Shown here: in pieces, positions 18,090 through 27,317 of the stretch
Position numbering within the stretch: the stretch's first letter is position 1
Layout of the letters: each line of letters opens with the position of its first letter
Assembly (NCBI RefSeq): GCF_004000945.1
Contig: NZ_BIMF01000016.1
Coordinates: forward strand, 1 to 64,000
DNA length: 64,000 nucleotides
Reading direction: 5' to 3'
Origin: Paenibacillus lautus NBRC 15380
GTDB lineage: Bacteria > Bacillota > Bacilli > Paenibacillales > Paenibacillaceae
Position numbers and translations under genes: made by a program
Notes under the pieces: model-generated
Database searches by the model: none
Told to the model about the DNA's origin: nothing
Seen by the model: only the letters and a program-made list of their open reading frames with translations

Positions 18090-18989
18090 TCAATCTCCTT
18101 TCGACTCGTAATGAACCCAGCGGGTAGATGATCTGAAGATGAGCAAGGTCAGGACACCGACGATAATGAGCATGATCCAGGCAAGCGCTGACGCGTAACC
18201 CATTTCAAAATGCGAGAACGCCTTGCGGTACAAGTAAAGCGAATAGAGCAGCGTTTGATCGAGCGGTCCGCCTTCTCCGCGCGAAATAATGTAGGCGGGG
18301 GTGAAGGTCAGGAATGCTGATATCGTTTGGAGCGTCAGATTGAACAAAATAATCGGGCTGAGCATAGGCAGCGTAATTTTGAAAAATCGATGGACCGCGT
18401 TGGCGCCGTCCACGCTGGCTGCTTCATAGTAATCCCTCGGGATATTCTTCAAGCCAGCCAGAAAAATGATCATCGAGGAACCGAACTGCCAAATCGATAA
18501 TGCGATCAGCGTCCAAAGCGCCGTACTCGGATTCCCGATCCAAGAGGTCGTGGAATGGATCCCGAAGAGGGACAGGGCTGAGTTCACGAGTCCCTTGTCA
18601 CCAAAGATCTGCTGCCACATAATAGCCACGGCCACGCTTCCGCCGATGAGGGAAGGCAGGTAGAAGGCGGAGCGGTACAGCCCCACGGCCTTGGTTGCGG
18701 TATTTAGAATCATGGCAACGAAGAGGGCAAATATGAGGCGAAGGGGAACGCTTGCGAATACATAGGTGAACGTGACCTGAAATGACTTGCCGATTTTGTC
18801 GTCCTCCAGGAACAATCGTTCATAATTTCCCAAGCCCAGCCATCTTGGCGCTTCCATCAGATTATAATTGGTGAACGAATAATACAGGGACGACAGGATT
18901 GGATATAAGGTAAAGATGAGAAAACCAAGAACGAACGGCGCTGAAAACACGTAACCGGTGATGTGCTCGTTCTCACGGAGCCTCTTCAT
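18090..18989 (-). CDS. CUT1 sugar ABC transporter permease (YesP-like)
   Basis: About 299 residues. HITGYVFSAPFVLGFLIFTLY begins the first membrane helix, and YEAASVDGANAVHRFFKITL is the EAA motif. AGGGG precedes the ATG at 18989; a TTG three codons earlier is too close to that site. It is the MalF/UgpA-type partner of the permease that follows, and lies downstream of the lipoprotein binding protein. It forms the membrane pore of the importer with that partner. Confidence 0.9.
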   Translation of the reverse strand: MKRLRENEHITGYVFSAPFVLGFLIFTLYPILSSLYYSFTNYNLMEAPRWLGLGNYERLFLEDDKIGKSFQVTFTYVFASVPLRLIFALFVAMILNTATKAVGLYRSAFYLPSLIGGSVAVAIMWQQIFGDKGLVNSALSLFGIHSTTSWIGNPSTALWTLIALSIWQFGSSMIIFLAGLKNIPRDYYEAASVDGANAVHRFFKITLPMLSPIILFNLTLQTISAFLTFTPAYIISRGEGGPLDQTLLYSLYLYRKAFSHFEMGYASALAWIMLIIVGVLTLLIFRSSTRWVHYESKGD

Positions 18990-19107
18990 AGATTTCAACC
19001 CCTACGATTCAGATTTGGTTGCGCCCCGTGCAGGGGTCACTGATGTAAAAAGGCATCTCTTGCACGGGAAAGACGTGCGGGAGATGCCTTGTCTAGCCGT
19101 GTCCTGG

Positions 19108-20448
19108 TTATTGCTGAGATCTGGCCAAGATGGCATTCGCTTCCTTGCGGAACTCGGCCGCGGCATCTTCGATCGAGATTTTCTTGAACAGGATGCGTTC
19201 GCTGAGATCTCGCAGCAGCTTCTCGATCTCCACCGCGCCAATCGGGTTAGGAGGATCGCCTGGCGTGCTGTTGGCCTCAGCCCATGTGACATAGTCGAAA
19301 ATTTTGGCTTCGTTCTCGGAGAGGAGCGGCTTGAGCGCTTCCTTCACCTTGGCGGATACGGGAACGCCGCGCTCGCCCTTAATCAGTTTGTTGGCCTCGA
19401 TGTCGTTAATGAAGAAGCTGATGAATTTAGCGGCTTCCTCTTTATGCTTGGACGTTTCGGTGACCGAGAAGTACATCGAAGGTTTCAGGAAAAGACCATC
19501 CTTCGTTCCAGGCCCTGGCATCGGATTCAGCTCCAACGGACGATCGGTGACCAGATTGGCCACGGCAAGGAATTGGTTGGACCAGCCGGTGCCCGATATG
19601 GAGTTGCCAAGGACAATTTCATCCTCTTCTGCTACGCCTTTCTTCTGGGCTTCCTTGTCCAGAGACAGGATATATCCGTTGTCGTACCATTTCTGGTAGC
19701 GGGTGAAATAATCGATAAAAGGCTTATCGTCGCTGTATCCGATCGTTTTGCCGTCAACGCTGTACATTTTCTGGCCGATGGTTCTTAGGTAGTACGGGAA
19801 GAAGACGTCATGCCGGTAAGCAAAGCCTCCGATTTGCAGGCCTTTTTCCTTGGCTTGGGCACCCATTTTGTCCATGTCATCCCAAGTCCATTCTTTGGAT
19901 GGAATATCGATGCCGTTCTTCTTCATCGTCTCAACGTCGAAGGTGGTCTGAAGTGCGTTCACGCCGAGGTTCATGGCAACCAGCTTACCGTTGACCTCAC
20001 CGCCGCTCAGCGCATTCTCGCTGACATCGGCGACATCCAGCTCGCCGCTCTCGGTGAACGGCTTCAAATCCGCCAGCTGATTCCGGCCAGCATATTGATT
20101 CAGATAGGAGATGTCCATTTGAATAATGTCCGGGAGTCCGCCAGCCACCGCTTGGGGAGCAAGCTTTTTCCAGTAGTCATCAAATGGAGCGTACTCCGGC
20201 TCAATCGTGACATGCGGATTCTGGGACTCATACATTTCAATGACCTTTAAGGTATAATCATGCCGGGACTGTCCGCCCCACCAAGCAATGCGGAGCTTGA
20301 CCGGATCCTTGCTATCGCTTGCAGCCGCCGGCGGTGTCTCCGTTCCGGTTCCGCCGCTGGCTGGCGGTTCTGCAGCGCCGCCGCCCGAACAGCCAATCAA
20401 GCTTCCGATCAGGGAAAACATTAGAACCGCGTTTAACACTTTTTTCAT
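19108..20448 (-). CDS. Sugar-binding lipoprotein of ABC importer (YesO-like, SBP family 1)
   Basis: 446 residues from the ATG at 20448, which has GGGGAGGAAA upstream. The signal peptide MKKVLNAVLMFSLIGSLIGC ends in a lipobox Cys, so the mature protein is lipid-anchored outside the membrane. The mature part begins with a flexible Gly/Pro/Ala linker and then LRIAWWGGQSRHDYTLKVIE, the usual start of a family 1 solute-binding fold. It would deliver oligosaccharides to the two permeases encoded downstream. A near-match to a cre box lies about 50 nt upstream. Confidence 0.92.
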   Translation of the reverse strand: MKKVLNAVLMFSLIGSLIGCSGGGAAEPPASGGTGTETPPAAASDSKDPVKLRIAWWGGQSRHDYTLKVIEMYESQNPHVTIEPEYAPFDDYWKKLAPQAVAGGLPDIIQMDISYLNQYAGRNQLADLKPFTESGELDVADVSENALSGGEVNGKLVAMNLGVNALQTTFDVETMKKNGIDIPSKEWTWDDMDKMGAQAKEKGLQIGGFAYRHDVFFPYYLRTIGQKMYSVDGKTIGYSDDKPFIDYFTRYQKWYDNGYILSLDKEAQKKGVAEEDEIVLGNSISGTGWSNQFLAVANLVTDRPLELNPMPGPGTKDGLFLKPSMYFSVTETSKHKEEAAKFISFFINDIEANKLIKGERGVPVSAKVKEALKPLLSENEAKIFDYVTWAEANSTPGDPPNPIGAVEIEKLLRDLSERILFKKISIEDAAAEFRKEANAILARSQQ

Positions 20449-20494
20449 TCCATTTCCTCCCCTTTGTTGATAAACCACTTCATATCGTTTCAAA

Positions 20495-20508
20495 TGTTAG
20501 TGCTTACA
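20495..20508 (-). promoter_or_regulatory. Candidate catabolite-responsive element (one core mismatch)
   Basis: On the minus strand TGTAAGCACTAACA compares with the cre consensus TGWAANCGNTNWCA, differing at the central G. It lies about 50 nt before the binding-protein start. Plausible because a consensus cre occurs in the same locus at 23942. Confidence 0.35.
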
Positions 20509-20591
20509 TTCCCAATTATCTTGTTTCCGCGGGGAAAGAGTAAGGAAAAAAACCGTGCAATTTGTTTAAAAAGCAGAGATGTACGTACAAG

Positions 20592-22139
20592 TTAATCACT
20601 CTTTTTCATATATTCGGAGGGGGTGCACCCGATCTGTTTTTTGAACACCTGGCTGAAATATTGAGGATTATCGCCGAAACCGAGCAGCTCGGCCATTTCA
20701 AAAATCTTGATATCGGGATCGCTTGCCATCATTTCGGTTGCGCGCTTCATCCGTAGTTTCATCACGTAATTGGAGAATTTCTCACCGGTCTCCTTCTTGA
20801 ACAGCTTGCCGAGATAGTCGGCGTTCATATACAGCATGTCGTTTGCCACCAGATTGAGCGTAAGCTCCGAGTTCCCCAGCTGCTCCTCGATAATCTCAAC
20901 TACCTTGCGGACGATGGCATTATATTTGACTTTGTTCTGCTCGAAGTTTCGCAGCGTGATTTCCCGTACCGTTTCTTCCAAAAAGGCCTGAATGGCTTGA
21001 AGCGTACTCATCTCGGCGATTTCCGGAATCCGTGCATAGCGTTCTTGCATCTGATCCGGATCGGTTAGTCGGATAAGGGATACGTACTGCTGAATGACAT
21101 AGGATTTCGTCATGTCGATACTAAGCTGCGCACGCTTCAGCTCCTGGACGAATTCGGTCAGGGCCAGCTCCGCTTCGTTGCGATGTCCGGATCGGACCGG
21201 CATGCAGAGGCGTTCCTCGTCGAGGACAAACGTTCCTTCCAAGCCGCCGGCATGAAGCGTGTCTTCCGTAGTGATCATCCCGCTCTCATCCAGATAGAAA
21301 CGGTAGTTCAGGCATTGCAGCGTATCCCGGTACAGCTTTCGAGCCAGGGTAACAGGCCCGGGATCGCTGATCGCGATCGTTACGTCCATCTTGTAATATT
21401 GTTTAAAAGTACACCGGATATCCTGGAGCTGTTGATGGAGCCGCTGTTGATCATTTTGGTTCTCAATGAGCACCAGTACATGCTGCCCGATCGTCGTACT
21501 CAGGAGCGTTGTGTCCAACAGATCCTCGGCAATGTTCTTCACGGCAAATTGATGCTCATATTCAACGATGCCCTCCAGCTGGAACAACAGCAGACGGACG
21601 GGCTGATCGAAATTAGTTTCGAACAGGCTGCGGTACTCCTCCAAGTCATGGCGTCCATAGGTTTTGTTGGTGACAAACTCCTTGAGCACCTGTTCTTTGA
21701 CATGAGGCAGCACCTTTCGGAGACGGCCTTTCATCTCATGGATAAAAGACTCCTTGTTTTGGTTCAGGGTCAGCTCGTCAGTGACCTCTTTCAACGCTAC
21801 TCCGATCTTTACCTCGTCGGTCGGCTTGAGCAGGTAATGCTTCACGCCGTATTGCATGGCGCGGTTGGCGTATTCAAATTCACCGAAGCCGGAGAGCAGC
21901 ACGAATTTGATATGTGGATGGGAGGCATAAGTTTTGGCTACGAGCTCAAGCCCATCCAGCCCGGGCATGCGAATGTCGCAAACGACGATATCCGGGCTCT
22001 CCCTGACGATTTTCTCATACGCTTGAATTCCGTTCTGGGCGGTACCCGCCAGCTCGGTTTGATATGCCTTCCAGTCCACCATCCGAGATATGCCGTCCAG
22101 AATTATTCGTTCATCGTCCACGAGCAGAACTTTGTACAT
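20592..22139 (-). CDS. YesN-type response regulator with AraC DNA-binding domain
   Basis: 515 residues. The receiver domain is complete: Asp8-Asp9, Asp55 in VCDIRMPGLDG as phosphoacceptor, and the conserved Lys in YLLKPTDE. A long middle region links to a C-terminal AraC/XylS double helix-turn-helix (LNLVANDMLYMNADYLGKLF and IAELLGFGD-like MAELLGFGDNPQYFSQVFKK). It sits 13 nt after the histidine kinase stop, so the two are a pair. Regulators of this kind control the adjacent sugar importer in Bacillota; here the target is inferred to be the binding-protein/permease/GH105 genes. Confidence 0.92.
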   Translation of the reverse strand: MYKVLLVDDERIILDGISRMVDWKAYQTELAGTAQNGIQAYEKIVRESPDIVVCDIRMPGLDGLELVAKTYASHPHIKFVLLSGFGEFEYANRAMQYGVKHYLLKPTDEVKIGVALKEVTDELTLNQNKESFIHEMKGRLRKVLPHVKEQVLKEFVTNKTYGRHDLEEYRSLFETNFDQPVRLLLFQLEGIVEYEHQFAVKNIAEDLLDTTLLSTTIGQHVLVLIENQNDQQRLHQQLQDIRCTFKQYYKMDVTIAISDPGPVTLARKLYRDTLQCLNYRFYLDESGMITTEDTLHAGGLEGTFVLDEERLCMPVRSGHRNEAELALTEFVQELKRAQLSIDMTKSYVIQQYVSLIRLTDPDQMQERYARIPEIAEMSTLQAIQAFLEETVREITLRNFEQNKVKYNAIVRKVVEIIEEQLGNSELTLNLVANDMLYMNADYLGKLFKKETGEKFSNYVMKLRMKRATEMMASDPDIKIFEMAELLGFGDNPQYFSQVFKKQIGCTPSEYMKKSD

Positions 22140-22152
22140 CCGAATCCCTCCG

Positions 22153-23886
22153 TTATTTGGGTAAATACAGAATTACGCGGGTCCCAAGACTCGATCCGCT
22201 GTCGATGGTTAAACCGTAGTGATCGCCAAAAGCCAGCTTGATCCGTTCATCAATGTTTAACAGTCCAATCCCGTTACCGCTGGTAGCCAAGTCGCCGTTT
22301 CGCAAACGGGACAAGGTATCCGGCGGCATGCCGGGGCCGTCATCCTCAACCATGACGCAGAAAGCGGAAGGGGTCTCCTTGCAGGACAACGTTATTTGGC
22401 AAGGGTTAACAGATGGCTCCAGCGCATAATGAATCGCATTTTCAAGCAGTGGCTGAAGGGACAGCTTTGGAATTTTGCGCTGCAAATCCTGCTCCTTCAC
22501 ATCCATCGTGAAATCTAGGCGGTCTTCAAACCGGAACTTCTGAATAATGACGTAGTTTCGGACAATCTCGAGTTCCTCTCCCAGTGTCAGAATTGGCTCC
22601 TTCAAGCTGACGGAGTTACGAAGAAGGAAGGCTAAGGCTTGCACCATGTCGGAGATTTGGGTTTGCTTGTTCATCTTCGCCAGCCAGTTCACGGATTCCA
22701 ACGTGTTATACAGAAAGTGGGGGTTGATTTGCGCTTGCAGCGCTTTGAACTCGGTCTCTTTGATTAACAGCCGGTTCGAATAGTTCTCGGTAATCAGCGC
22801 GTTGATTCTCTCGATCATGAGACGGAATGTCCTATGCAGCAGGCCCAGCTCGTTCATGGCGACAGGAGCAGCGTCCTGAGGCAGTACGTTGGCTTCCGCA
22901 AAGTTTCCTTTTTCCGCAAGCTTCATCCGAGAGATGAGACTTTCGATAGGACGTGTTAGGCCTCGGCTGAACCGGATGCCCAGCAGAATCGAAACCGCGA
23001 AAATAACGGTAAACACGATGATGACAAGCTCTTTAATGAATATGATTTGCTTGAAGGTCTGATTAAAAGGCGTGACATTCATATACGTCCAACCCGTGTT
23101 GCCCGATCGGTTATGTGCAATGAAGTAGGTATGGCCATCGATTTCGCGGGTAAGGTACCCGTTTCCGGATGACAGGGAGGATTGAATGACCGACGGATCA
23201 AAGTGCGGCGTTGCAGGGTAAATCACATCCGCACCCGAAGTCACGATCAGGTCGCCTTCTCCACCGGCGGATTTCCGGACGATTTTGTCCATATTGATCC
23301 GAATAATGATGGTTCCCAAGTAGTTAAGATCGAATAAGGTTCCAGAGTAGGATCTTATTTCCCGGGAAAGTACAAGAGCCGAATCTGTTTCGTCCGGGTA
23401 CACCCAGCGTTCTTCTCCATCCGCATCTCCGGCAAGCTGAAGAATAAACTCCTTTTTGGCGGGATTAATCGGGACGACACTGCCGACATCCTGCTGTTTA
23501 TCGTAGGAATCGATCAGATGGATGGAATACAGCATCGGCTCGGAGCCTACATAATTCAGGAGGCGGTCCACCAAATGCTGCCGCAGGATGAGGCGGTCAT
23601 AGTCGGAGTCGCTCCCGGCGATGGAACGTAACATATTTTGAATCTGGGTATCGGTAATGATGTTGAAGGATAACTGTTCGATCCGTTCGAGCTCTGACTC
23701 AATCGCAGAGGAGGACAGGTGTAAGACCTGTGATGATTTGAGGTACAGCTGCTCGTCGTAGATGGAGAATGCATATTGCTGGACGATGACGGCGAAAGTA
23801 AATGCCATCGCAACAATTAAGCTGATAAGAAGGGAAAGCTTATTTTTGATTTTCATATTTTTATAGATCGTCATCCATTTTTGCAC
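22153..23886 (-). CDS. YesM-type sensor histidine kinase
   Basis: 577 residues. Membrane helix 1 (LSLLISLIVAMAFTFAVIV) and helix 2 (LVIIVFTVIFAVSILLGIRF) flank a ~250-residue extracellular sensing region, followed by HAMP, a His_kinase domain with the phosphoacceptor in LQAQINPHFLYNTLESVNWL (about residue 388), and a HATPase with VEDDGPGMPP and GIGLLNIDERI. This is the LytS/YesM family that signals to AraC-type response regulators. The cognate regulator follows at once. The ligand is probably a pectin-derived sugar, by context. Confidence 0.92.
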   Translation of the reverse strand: MQKWMTIYKNMKIKNKLSLLISLIVAMAFTFAVIVQQYAFSIYDEQLYLKSSQVLHLSSSAIESELERIEQLSFNIITDTQIQNMLRSIAGSDSDYDRLILRQHLVDRLLNYVGSEPMLYSIHLIDSYDKQQDVGSVVPINPAKKEFILQLAGDADGEERWVYPDETDSALVLSREIRSYSGTLFDLNYLGTIIIRINMDKIVRKSAGGEGDLIVTSGADVIYPATPHFDPSVIQSSLSSGNGYLTREIDGHTYFIAHNRSGNTGWTYMNVTPFNQTFKQIIFIKELVIIVFTVIFAVSILLGIRFSRGLTRPIESLISRMKLAEKGNFAEANVLPQDAAPVAMNELGLLHRTFRLMIERINALITENYSNRLLIKETEFKALQAQINPHFLYNTLESVNWLAKMNKQTQISDMVQALAFLLRNSVSLKEPILTLGEELEIVRNYVIIQKFRFEDRLDFTMDVKEQDLQRKIPKLSLQPLLENAIHYALEPSVNPCQITLSCKETPSAFCVMVEDDGPGMPPDTLSRLRNGDLATSGNGIGLLNIDERIKLAFGDHYGLTIDSGSSLGTRVILYLPK

Positions 23887-23941
23887 GGCAACATCTCCTT
23901 GCGCAGGGCCTAAAATGTCGTGTACACATTATGTACCGGGT

Positions 23942-23955
23942 TGTAAACGCTGTCA
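23942..23955 (+). promoter_or_regulatory. cre box (CcpA site), full consensus match
   Basis: TGTAAACGCTGTCA fits TGWAANCGNTNWCA at every position. It lies in the divergent region between the histidine kinase (start 23886) and the CE12 esterase (start 24113), so CcpA could repress either or both when preferred sugars are present. Confidence 0.75.
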
Positions 23956-24112
23956 ATATAGACACCGATATTACAGCATCTGGAATATCAATATCGCAGA
24001 TGTGCCAGATAGTCGGTTAATTGAACAAGGAGGTCTGTTATTTGAATTTATGTTTGGGGTCTCCCATACGATAATATTTTTAAATAAAAGCGACCGGGAG
24101 AGGTGAAGTTAG

Positions 24113-25219
24113 TTGCAATATTTGTATAAGTTCGATTTCGGTACGGAAGCGCCGGGCCACGAACATATCAAAATAACCGCTGAAACCTTATATAGTCCGG
24201 AACTTGGCTATGGATTCCATTCTCTATCTCACTTATCCGCTGTGAATCGGGCAGGGGAGAAGGCGTTAATGCGAGATTTTGTAATACCGCTGCATACTGC
24301 GTTTCAGGTCGATGTGATCGATGGCCTGTACACCCTGCATCTGCTGATCGGCGATGCCTGGTTTGATACCGAAACCTCCATTCGGGGTACGGAAGGGCAG
24401 ATGCTGCTGGATGGGAAACGCATACCGGCAGGTCACTTTGAACGATTTAGTGTGACGTTGCCGGCTGTTCAAGGCAAAATCGTATTGACCTTCTCGGGCC
24501 GTGCTCCCCGGATTAATGCATTGGAAGTGGCACCTGCGCCGCATGCTTGCCATGTGTTTCTGGCGGGGGATTCAACGGTAACGAACCAACCGGCGGACGG
24601 TTATCCCTATGCCGGGTGGGGGCAAATGCTGCCCGCTTATATTAAAGCGGATGCGGCAGTGAGCAATTATGCTCGTTCCGGCCGAAGCTCCAAGAGCTTT
24701 ATTACGGAGGGATATTTGGAGCAAATACGTGAGAAAATGAAGCCTTATGATTATATGCTGATTCAGTTTGGCCATAACGATCAAAAGCGGGATGAGGAGA
24801 GGTATACGAAGCCTTTTTCGACATACAAGGATTTTCTAAAGAAATACGTGGATGTTTGCCGGGAGAAACAGGCGACTCCGATTCTGGTAACGCCCGTTCA
24901 CCGCCGCTGTTTTGATAGCAAGGGGTTATTGGAGGACACGCATGGCGATTATATCACGGCGGTGCGGGAACTGGCGGAGGAGGAGCATATACCTTTAATC
25001 GATTTGGCTGCGCTGAGTTTGGAGTATTTTAACCAGCTGGGTCCCGAAGGGACCAAATCCGTGTTTATGTGGGGGAGGCCAGGGGAGTTTCTTCTGTTTC
25101 CGCAGGGCGTAATGGACAACACTCATTTTCAAGAGCGCGGTGCGGCCCGGTTGGCCGACATGGTGGCTCGCGGTTTGAAGGCGCTTGGACTCCAGCCGTT
25201 GTCTCTGTTTTTGCGCTAG
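24113..25219 (+). CDS. Rhamnogalacturonan acetylesterase-like SGNH hydrolase (CE12, YesT/RhgT-like)
   Basis: 368 residues starting at TTG 24113, 7 nt after GGGAGAGGTG. The N-terminal ~145 residues (YKFDFGTEAPGHEHI) look like a galactose-binding-type beta-sandwich. The SGNH hydrolase domain follows, with block I FLAGDSTVTNQ (Ser about 154), YARSGRSSKSF (Gly block), IQFGHNDQKRD (Asn block) and VMDNTHFQERG (Asp/His block). There is no signal peptide, so it acts inside the cell on imported acetylated rhamnogalacturonan oligosaccharides, fitting the divergent importer locus. Confidence 0.9.
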   Translation: MQYLYKFDFGTEAPGHEHIKITAETLYSPELGYGFHSLSHLSAVNRAGEKALMRDFVIPLHTAFQVDVIDGLYTLHLLIGDAWFDTETSIRGTEGQMLLDGKRIPAGHFERFSVTLPAVQGKIVLTFSGRAPRINALEVAPAPHACHVFLAGDSTVTNQPADGYPYAGWGQMLPAYIKADAAVSNYARSGRSSKSFITEGYLEQIREKMKPYDYMLIQFGHNDQKRDEERYTKPFSTYKDFLKKYVDVCREKQATPILVTPVHRRCFDSKGLLEDTHGDYITAVRELAEEEHIPLIDLAALSLEYFNQLGPEGTKSVFMWGRPGEFLLFPQGVMDNTHFQERGAARLADMVARGLKALGLQPLSLFLR

Positions 25220-25319
25220 CGTGATGGGTCGGAACGAGGATTAAAGGAATTTTCGGTGTCCATAGCGAATGTATTTTTATTTATGCAGCCTAAATCCATG
25301 AGTGCGAGGAGTGAAACGC

Positions 25320-25694
25320 ATGTCAAAAGGTGAAAAACAATGGATTATTCCCGACGGGTATATCCCTCCTGAAAGCAGCGGAGAACTAACCAGTCATGAA
25401 TCCGTCTGTGTGTTGAACTTAACCGAGCAGGACGTTGTGGTTACGATTCATGCTTACTTCGAGGATCGTGATCCATTGCTAGGAATGGAAACCATCGTAC
25501 CAGCAAGAAGAACCAAGCACATACGAACCAGCTCGCTTCAAACGGACGGCGGACACGGTATTCCTCCAGGTATTCCCTATGCCATGGAAGTTACGAGCAG
25601 TGCACCCGTATTTGTTCAATACAGCCGTCTCGATTCCACTCAGGCCGAGAATGCCTTGATGAGTGTTATGGCGTATCCGGTAACCAAATCCTAA
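25320..25694 (+). CDS. Anabaena sensory rhodopsin transducer (ASRT)-family protein
   Basis: 124 residues from the ATG at 25320 (GAGGAGTG upstream). QWIIPDGYIPPESSGELTSH and ESVCVLNLTEQDVVVTIHAY match the ASRT/DUF1362 family, small tetrameric beta-sandwich proteins named after the partner of Anabaena sensory rhodopsin. No rhodopsin gene is visible here. The family has been proposed to be a general small-molecule, perhaps sugar-binding, fold; its position next to the CE12 esterase and pectin importer fits that. The sensory role in this organism is unknown. Confidence 0.82.
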   Translation: MSKGEKQWIIPDGYIPPESSGELTSHESVCVLNLTEQDVVVTIHAYFEDRDPLLGMETIVPARRTKHIRTSSLQTDGGHGIPPGIPYAMEVTSSAPVFVQYSRLDSTQAENALMSVMAYPVTKS

Positions 25695-25707
25695 AGAAGG
25701 TGATTGT

Positions 25708-26136
25708 ATGGTACAGACTGTGATATATACCTCAGAGCCGCCTGAGGACTTTCGTCAACTAGAGGCTTTGTATGCTTCGCTAGGTTGGAACTCCATTCAT
25801 CTCACCGTTACGGAATTGAAAACCATGTGCTTGCAGAGCTGGTATGCCATCTATGCATATGAAGGACGGAGACTGGTAGGCATGGGACGTTTGATCTCCG
25901 ATGGGGTTATTACCGGCGTTATATGCGGATTAGGCGTACATCCGGATTATCGGTCCAGAGGGATCGGCCGACAGATCCTCCATCGATTGGTTGAACATTG
26001 CGAGAAGTCCCGGGTCTTCCCGCAACTGATGTGTGAGGAAGGGCTGGAACCGTATTATGAGAAGCTGGGCTTTCAGCGATTTACCATTGGGATGAAGAAG
26101 GATATACAGCGAACTCATTCATCGGACGTCCCATAA
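25708..26136 (+). CDS. GNAT-family N-acetyltransferase
   Basis: 142 residues, ATG after AAGAAGGTGA, 13 nt downstream of the ASRT-family gene. YAIYAYEGRRLVGMGRLISD and CGLGVHPDYRSRGIGRQIL hold the acetyl-CoA binding motif (R-S-R-G-I-G), and LEPYYEKLGFQRF is the usual C-terminal strand. It resembles small stand-alone GNATs of unknown acceptor. Its 3' end overlaps the 3' end of the convergent Ger(x)C gene by 22 bp. Confidence 0.88.
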   Translation: MVQTVIYTSEPPEDFRQLEALYASLGWNSIHLTVTELKTMCLQSWYAIYAYEGRRLVGMGRLISDGVITGVICGLGVHPDYRSRGIGRQILHRLVEHCEKSRVFPQLMCEEGLEPYYEKLGFQRFTIGMKKDIQRTHSSDVP

Positions 26137-27317
26137 TCTTTGATCGTTATTTTTACCTCATACTGGATCGGAACCTCACTAAATATTTGATCCCAATCTT
26201 TTTTGGCTGTCTTCCATTTATGAGGATACTTAATTCTCAATTGGTTTCCGAAACCGGCAACGTCGGTTTTGTACTCATGTTGAATTTTATCGAGTACGTT
26301 CTTTACCAAGCGCTCAACCTCTTCTTCAATAGCTTTTTCTACTCTTTTCAAAAATTCAGTTTCGATGGTTTTCTCCGAAACCACCCAATGCTCGGCAATT
26401 CTTCCTTCAGACTCGATTTCTATATTAAACGAGATGTCGTTTCCATCAACATGAGGTTTAATATTACTTTTCATAGACAATATTTCGTATATAACAGGCT
26501 GACCTGTCTCTTTATCAACGCTTTTAACCAAACCGCCTTTCCCCTTTCCGGTTATCCACGTTAAGCCCTCTATTTCCTTTTCATTCAAAAAACCACGTAG
26601 TTTTTTAGTTTTCCCTTCAATGACGGCAGCTCCTGAAAATTTTATTTCTCCATTCGATGACGAGACGACATTTTGCAAAAGAAAGCTGGCTCCGGAATGC
26701 AGCTTCCCCTCTATTTTGGTAAGTGTAGTGGGAGGCAAAATTTTGGTGGTTCTTCCGTGACCGTGTGTCATTTCAACGAGTCGGAATGCTGGGATATCCA
26801 TCGGTTTTTTCGATTCTAGTGTTTTACTCGCACGGTTTTGAGCAATTAGAAGGAGGCCGCTTGGTCTCATCTCTTGTTCTCTAATAAAAAAATCCAAAAT
26901 CTTTTGCAAATCCAAGGTACGCGCAAGGTCCTCTCCAATGATTATCACTTTTGAATGTTCGGCAAAGGCACGTTTGTCGATTCTTAATACCATATTGCGT
27001 AAAGTTGGCAGGATCGCATCTCCTGTTTCAGAAACGTTATTGTAAGCTTTTTGTGGTGATGATCCTGTTTTTGTTCCTTTTCCTGTTGTTTCTGAGGTGA
27101 CAAATTGATTGGTTATCGTAATTCGATCCCGGTTAAAATGCCCGCCTGCTTGTCCCGCTGACTCTTCCTGAGGCCCACCTTGTTTTTCCAAATCCAATGA
27201 AGTGCCTACAATTAGGCCCAAATCTTCAATTTCTTTTTTGCTCCAGCAACCTGTAAGAGGTAGGAGTATAAGAATCAACAGCGCACTCAAGAGGATCCGT
27301 ATCGTGATGTGCTTCAA
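26115..27317 (-). CDS. Ger(x)C-family spore germination lipoprotein (GerAC-like)
   Basis: 400 residues. The start is TTG at 27317, overlapping the stop of the permease gene (TTGA) with GAGGTGG upstream. The signal peptide ends in LLPLTGC, a lipobox, and mature sequence WSKKEIEDLGLIVGTSLDL is the hallmark N-terminus of Ger(x)C proteins. Full length for the family. It is the lipoprotein subunit of a GerA-type nutrient germinant receptor in the spore inner membrane, encoded last in the operon after the A and B subunits. Confidence 0.93.
   Translation of the reverse strand: MKHITIRILLSALLILILLPLTGCWSKKEIEDLGLIVGTSLDLEKQGGPQEESAGQAGGHFNRDRITITNQFVTSETTGKGTKTGSSPQKAYNNVSETGDAILPTLRNMVLRIDKRAFAEHSKVIIIGEDLARTLDLQKILDFFIREQEMRPSGLLLIAQNRASKTLESKKPMDIPAFRLVEMTHGHGRTTKILPPTTLTKIEGKLHSGASFLLQNVVSSSNGEIKFSGAAVIEGKTKKLRGFLNEKEIEGLTWITGKGKGGLVKSVDKETGQPVIYEILSMKSNIKPHVDGNDISFNIEIESEGRIAEHWVVSEKTIETEFLKRVEKAIEEEVERLVKNVLDKIQHEYKTDVAGFGNQLRIKYPHKWKTAKKDWDQIFSEVPIQYEVKITIKDYGTSDE

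Noticed and set aside
21183..22241. 352-codon plus-strand frame opposite the YesN-type regulator
   Set aside because: Lies entirely antisense to a complete REC-AraC protein and shows no family features.
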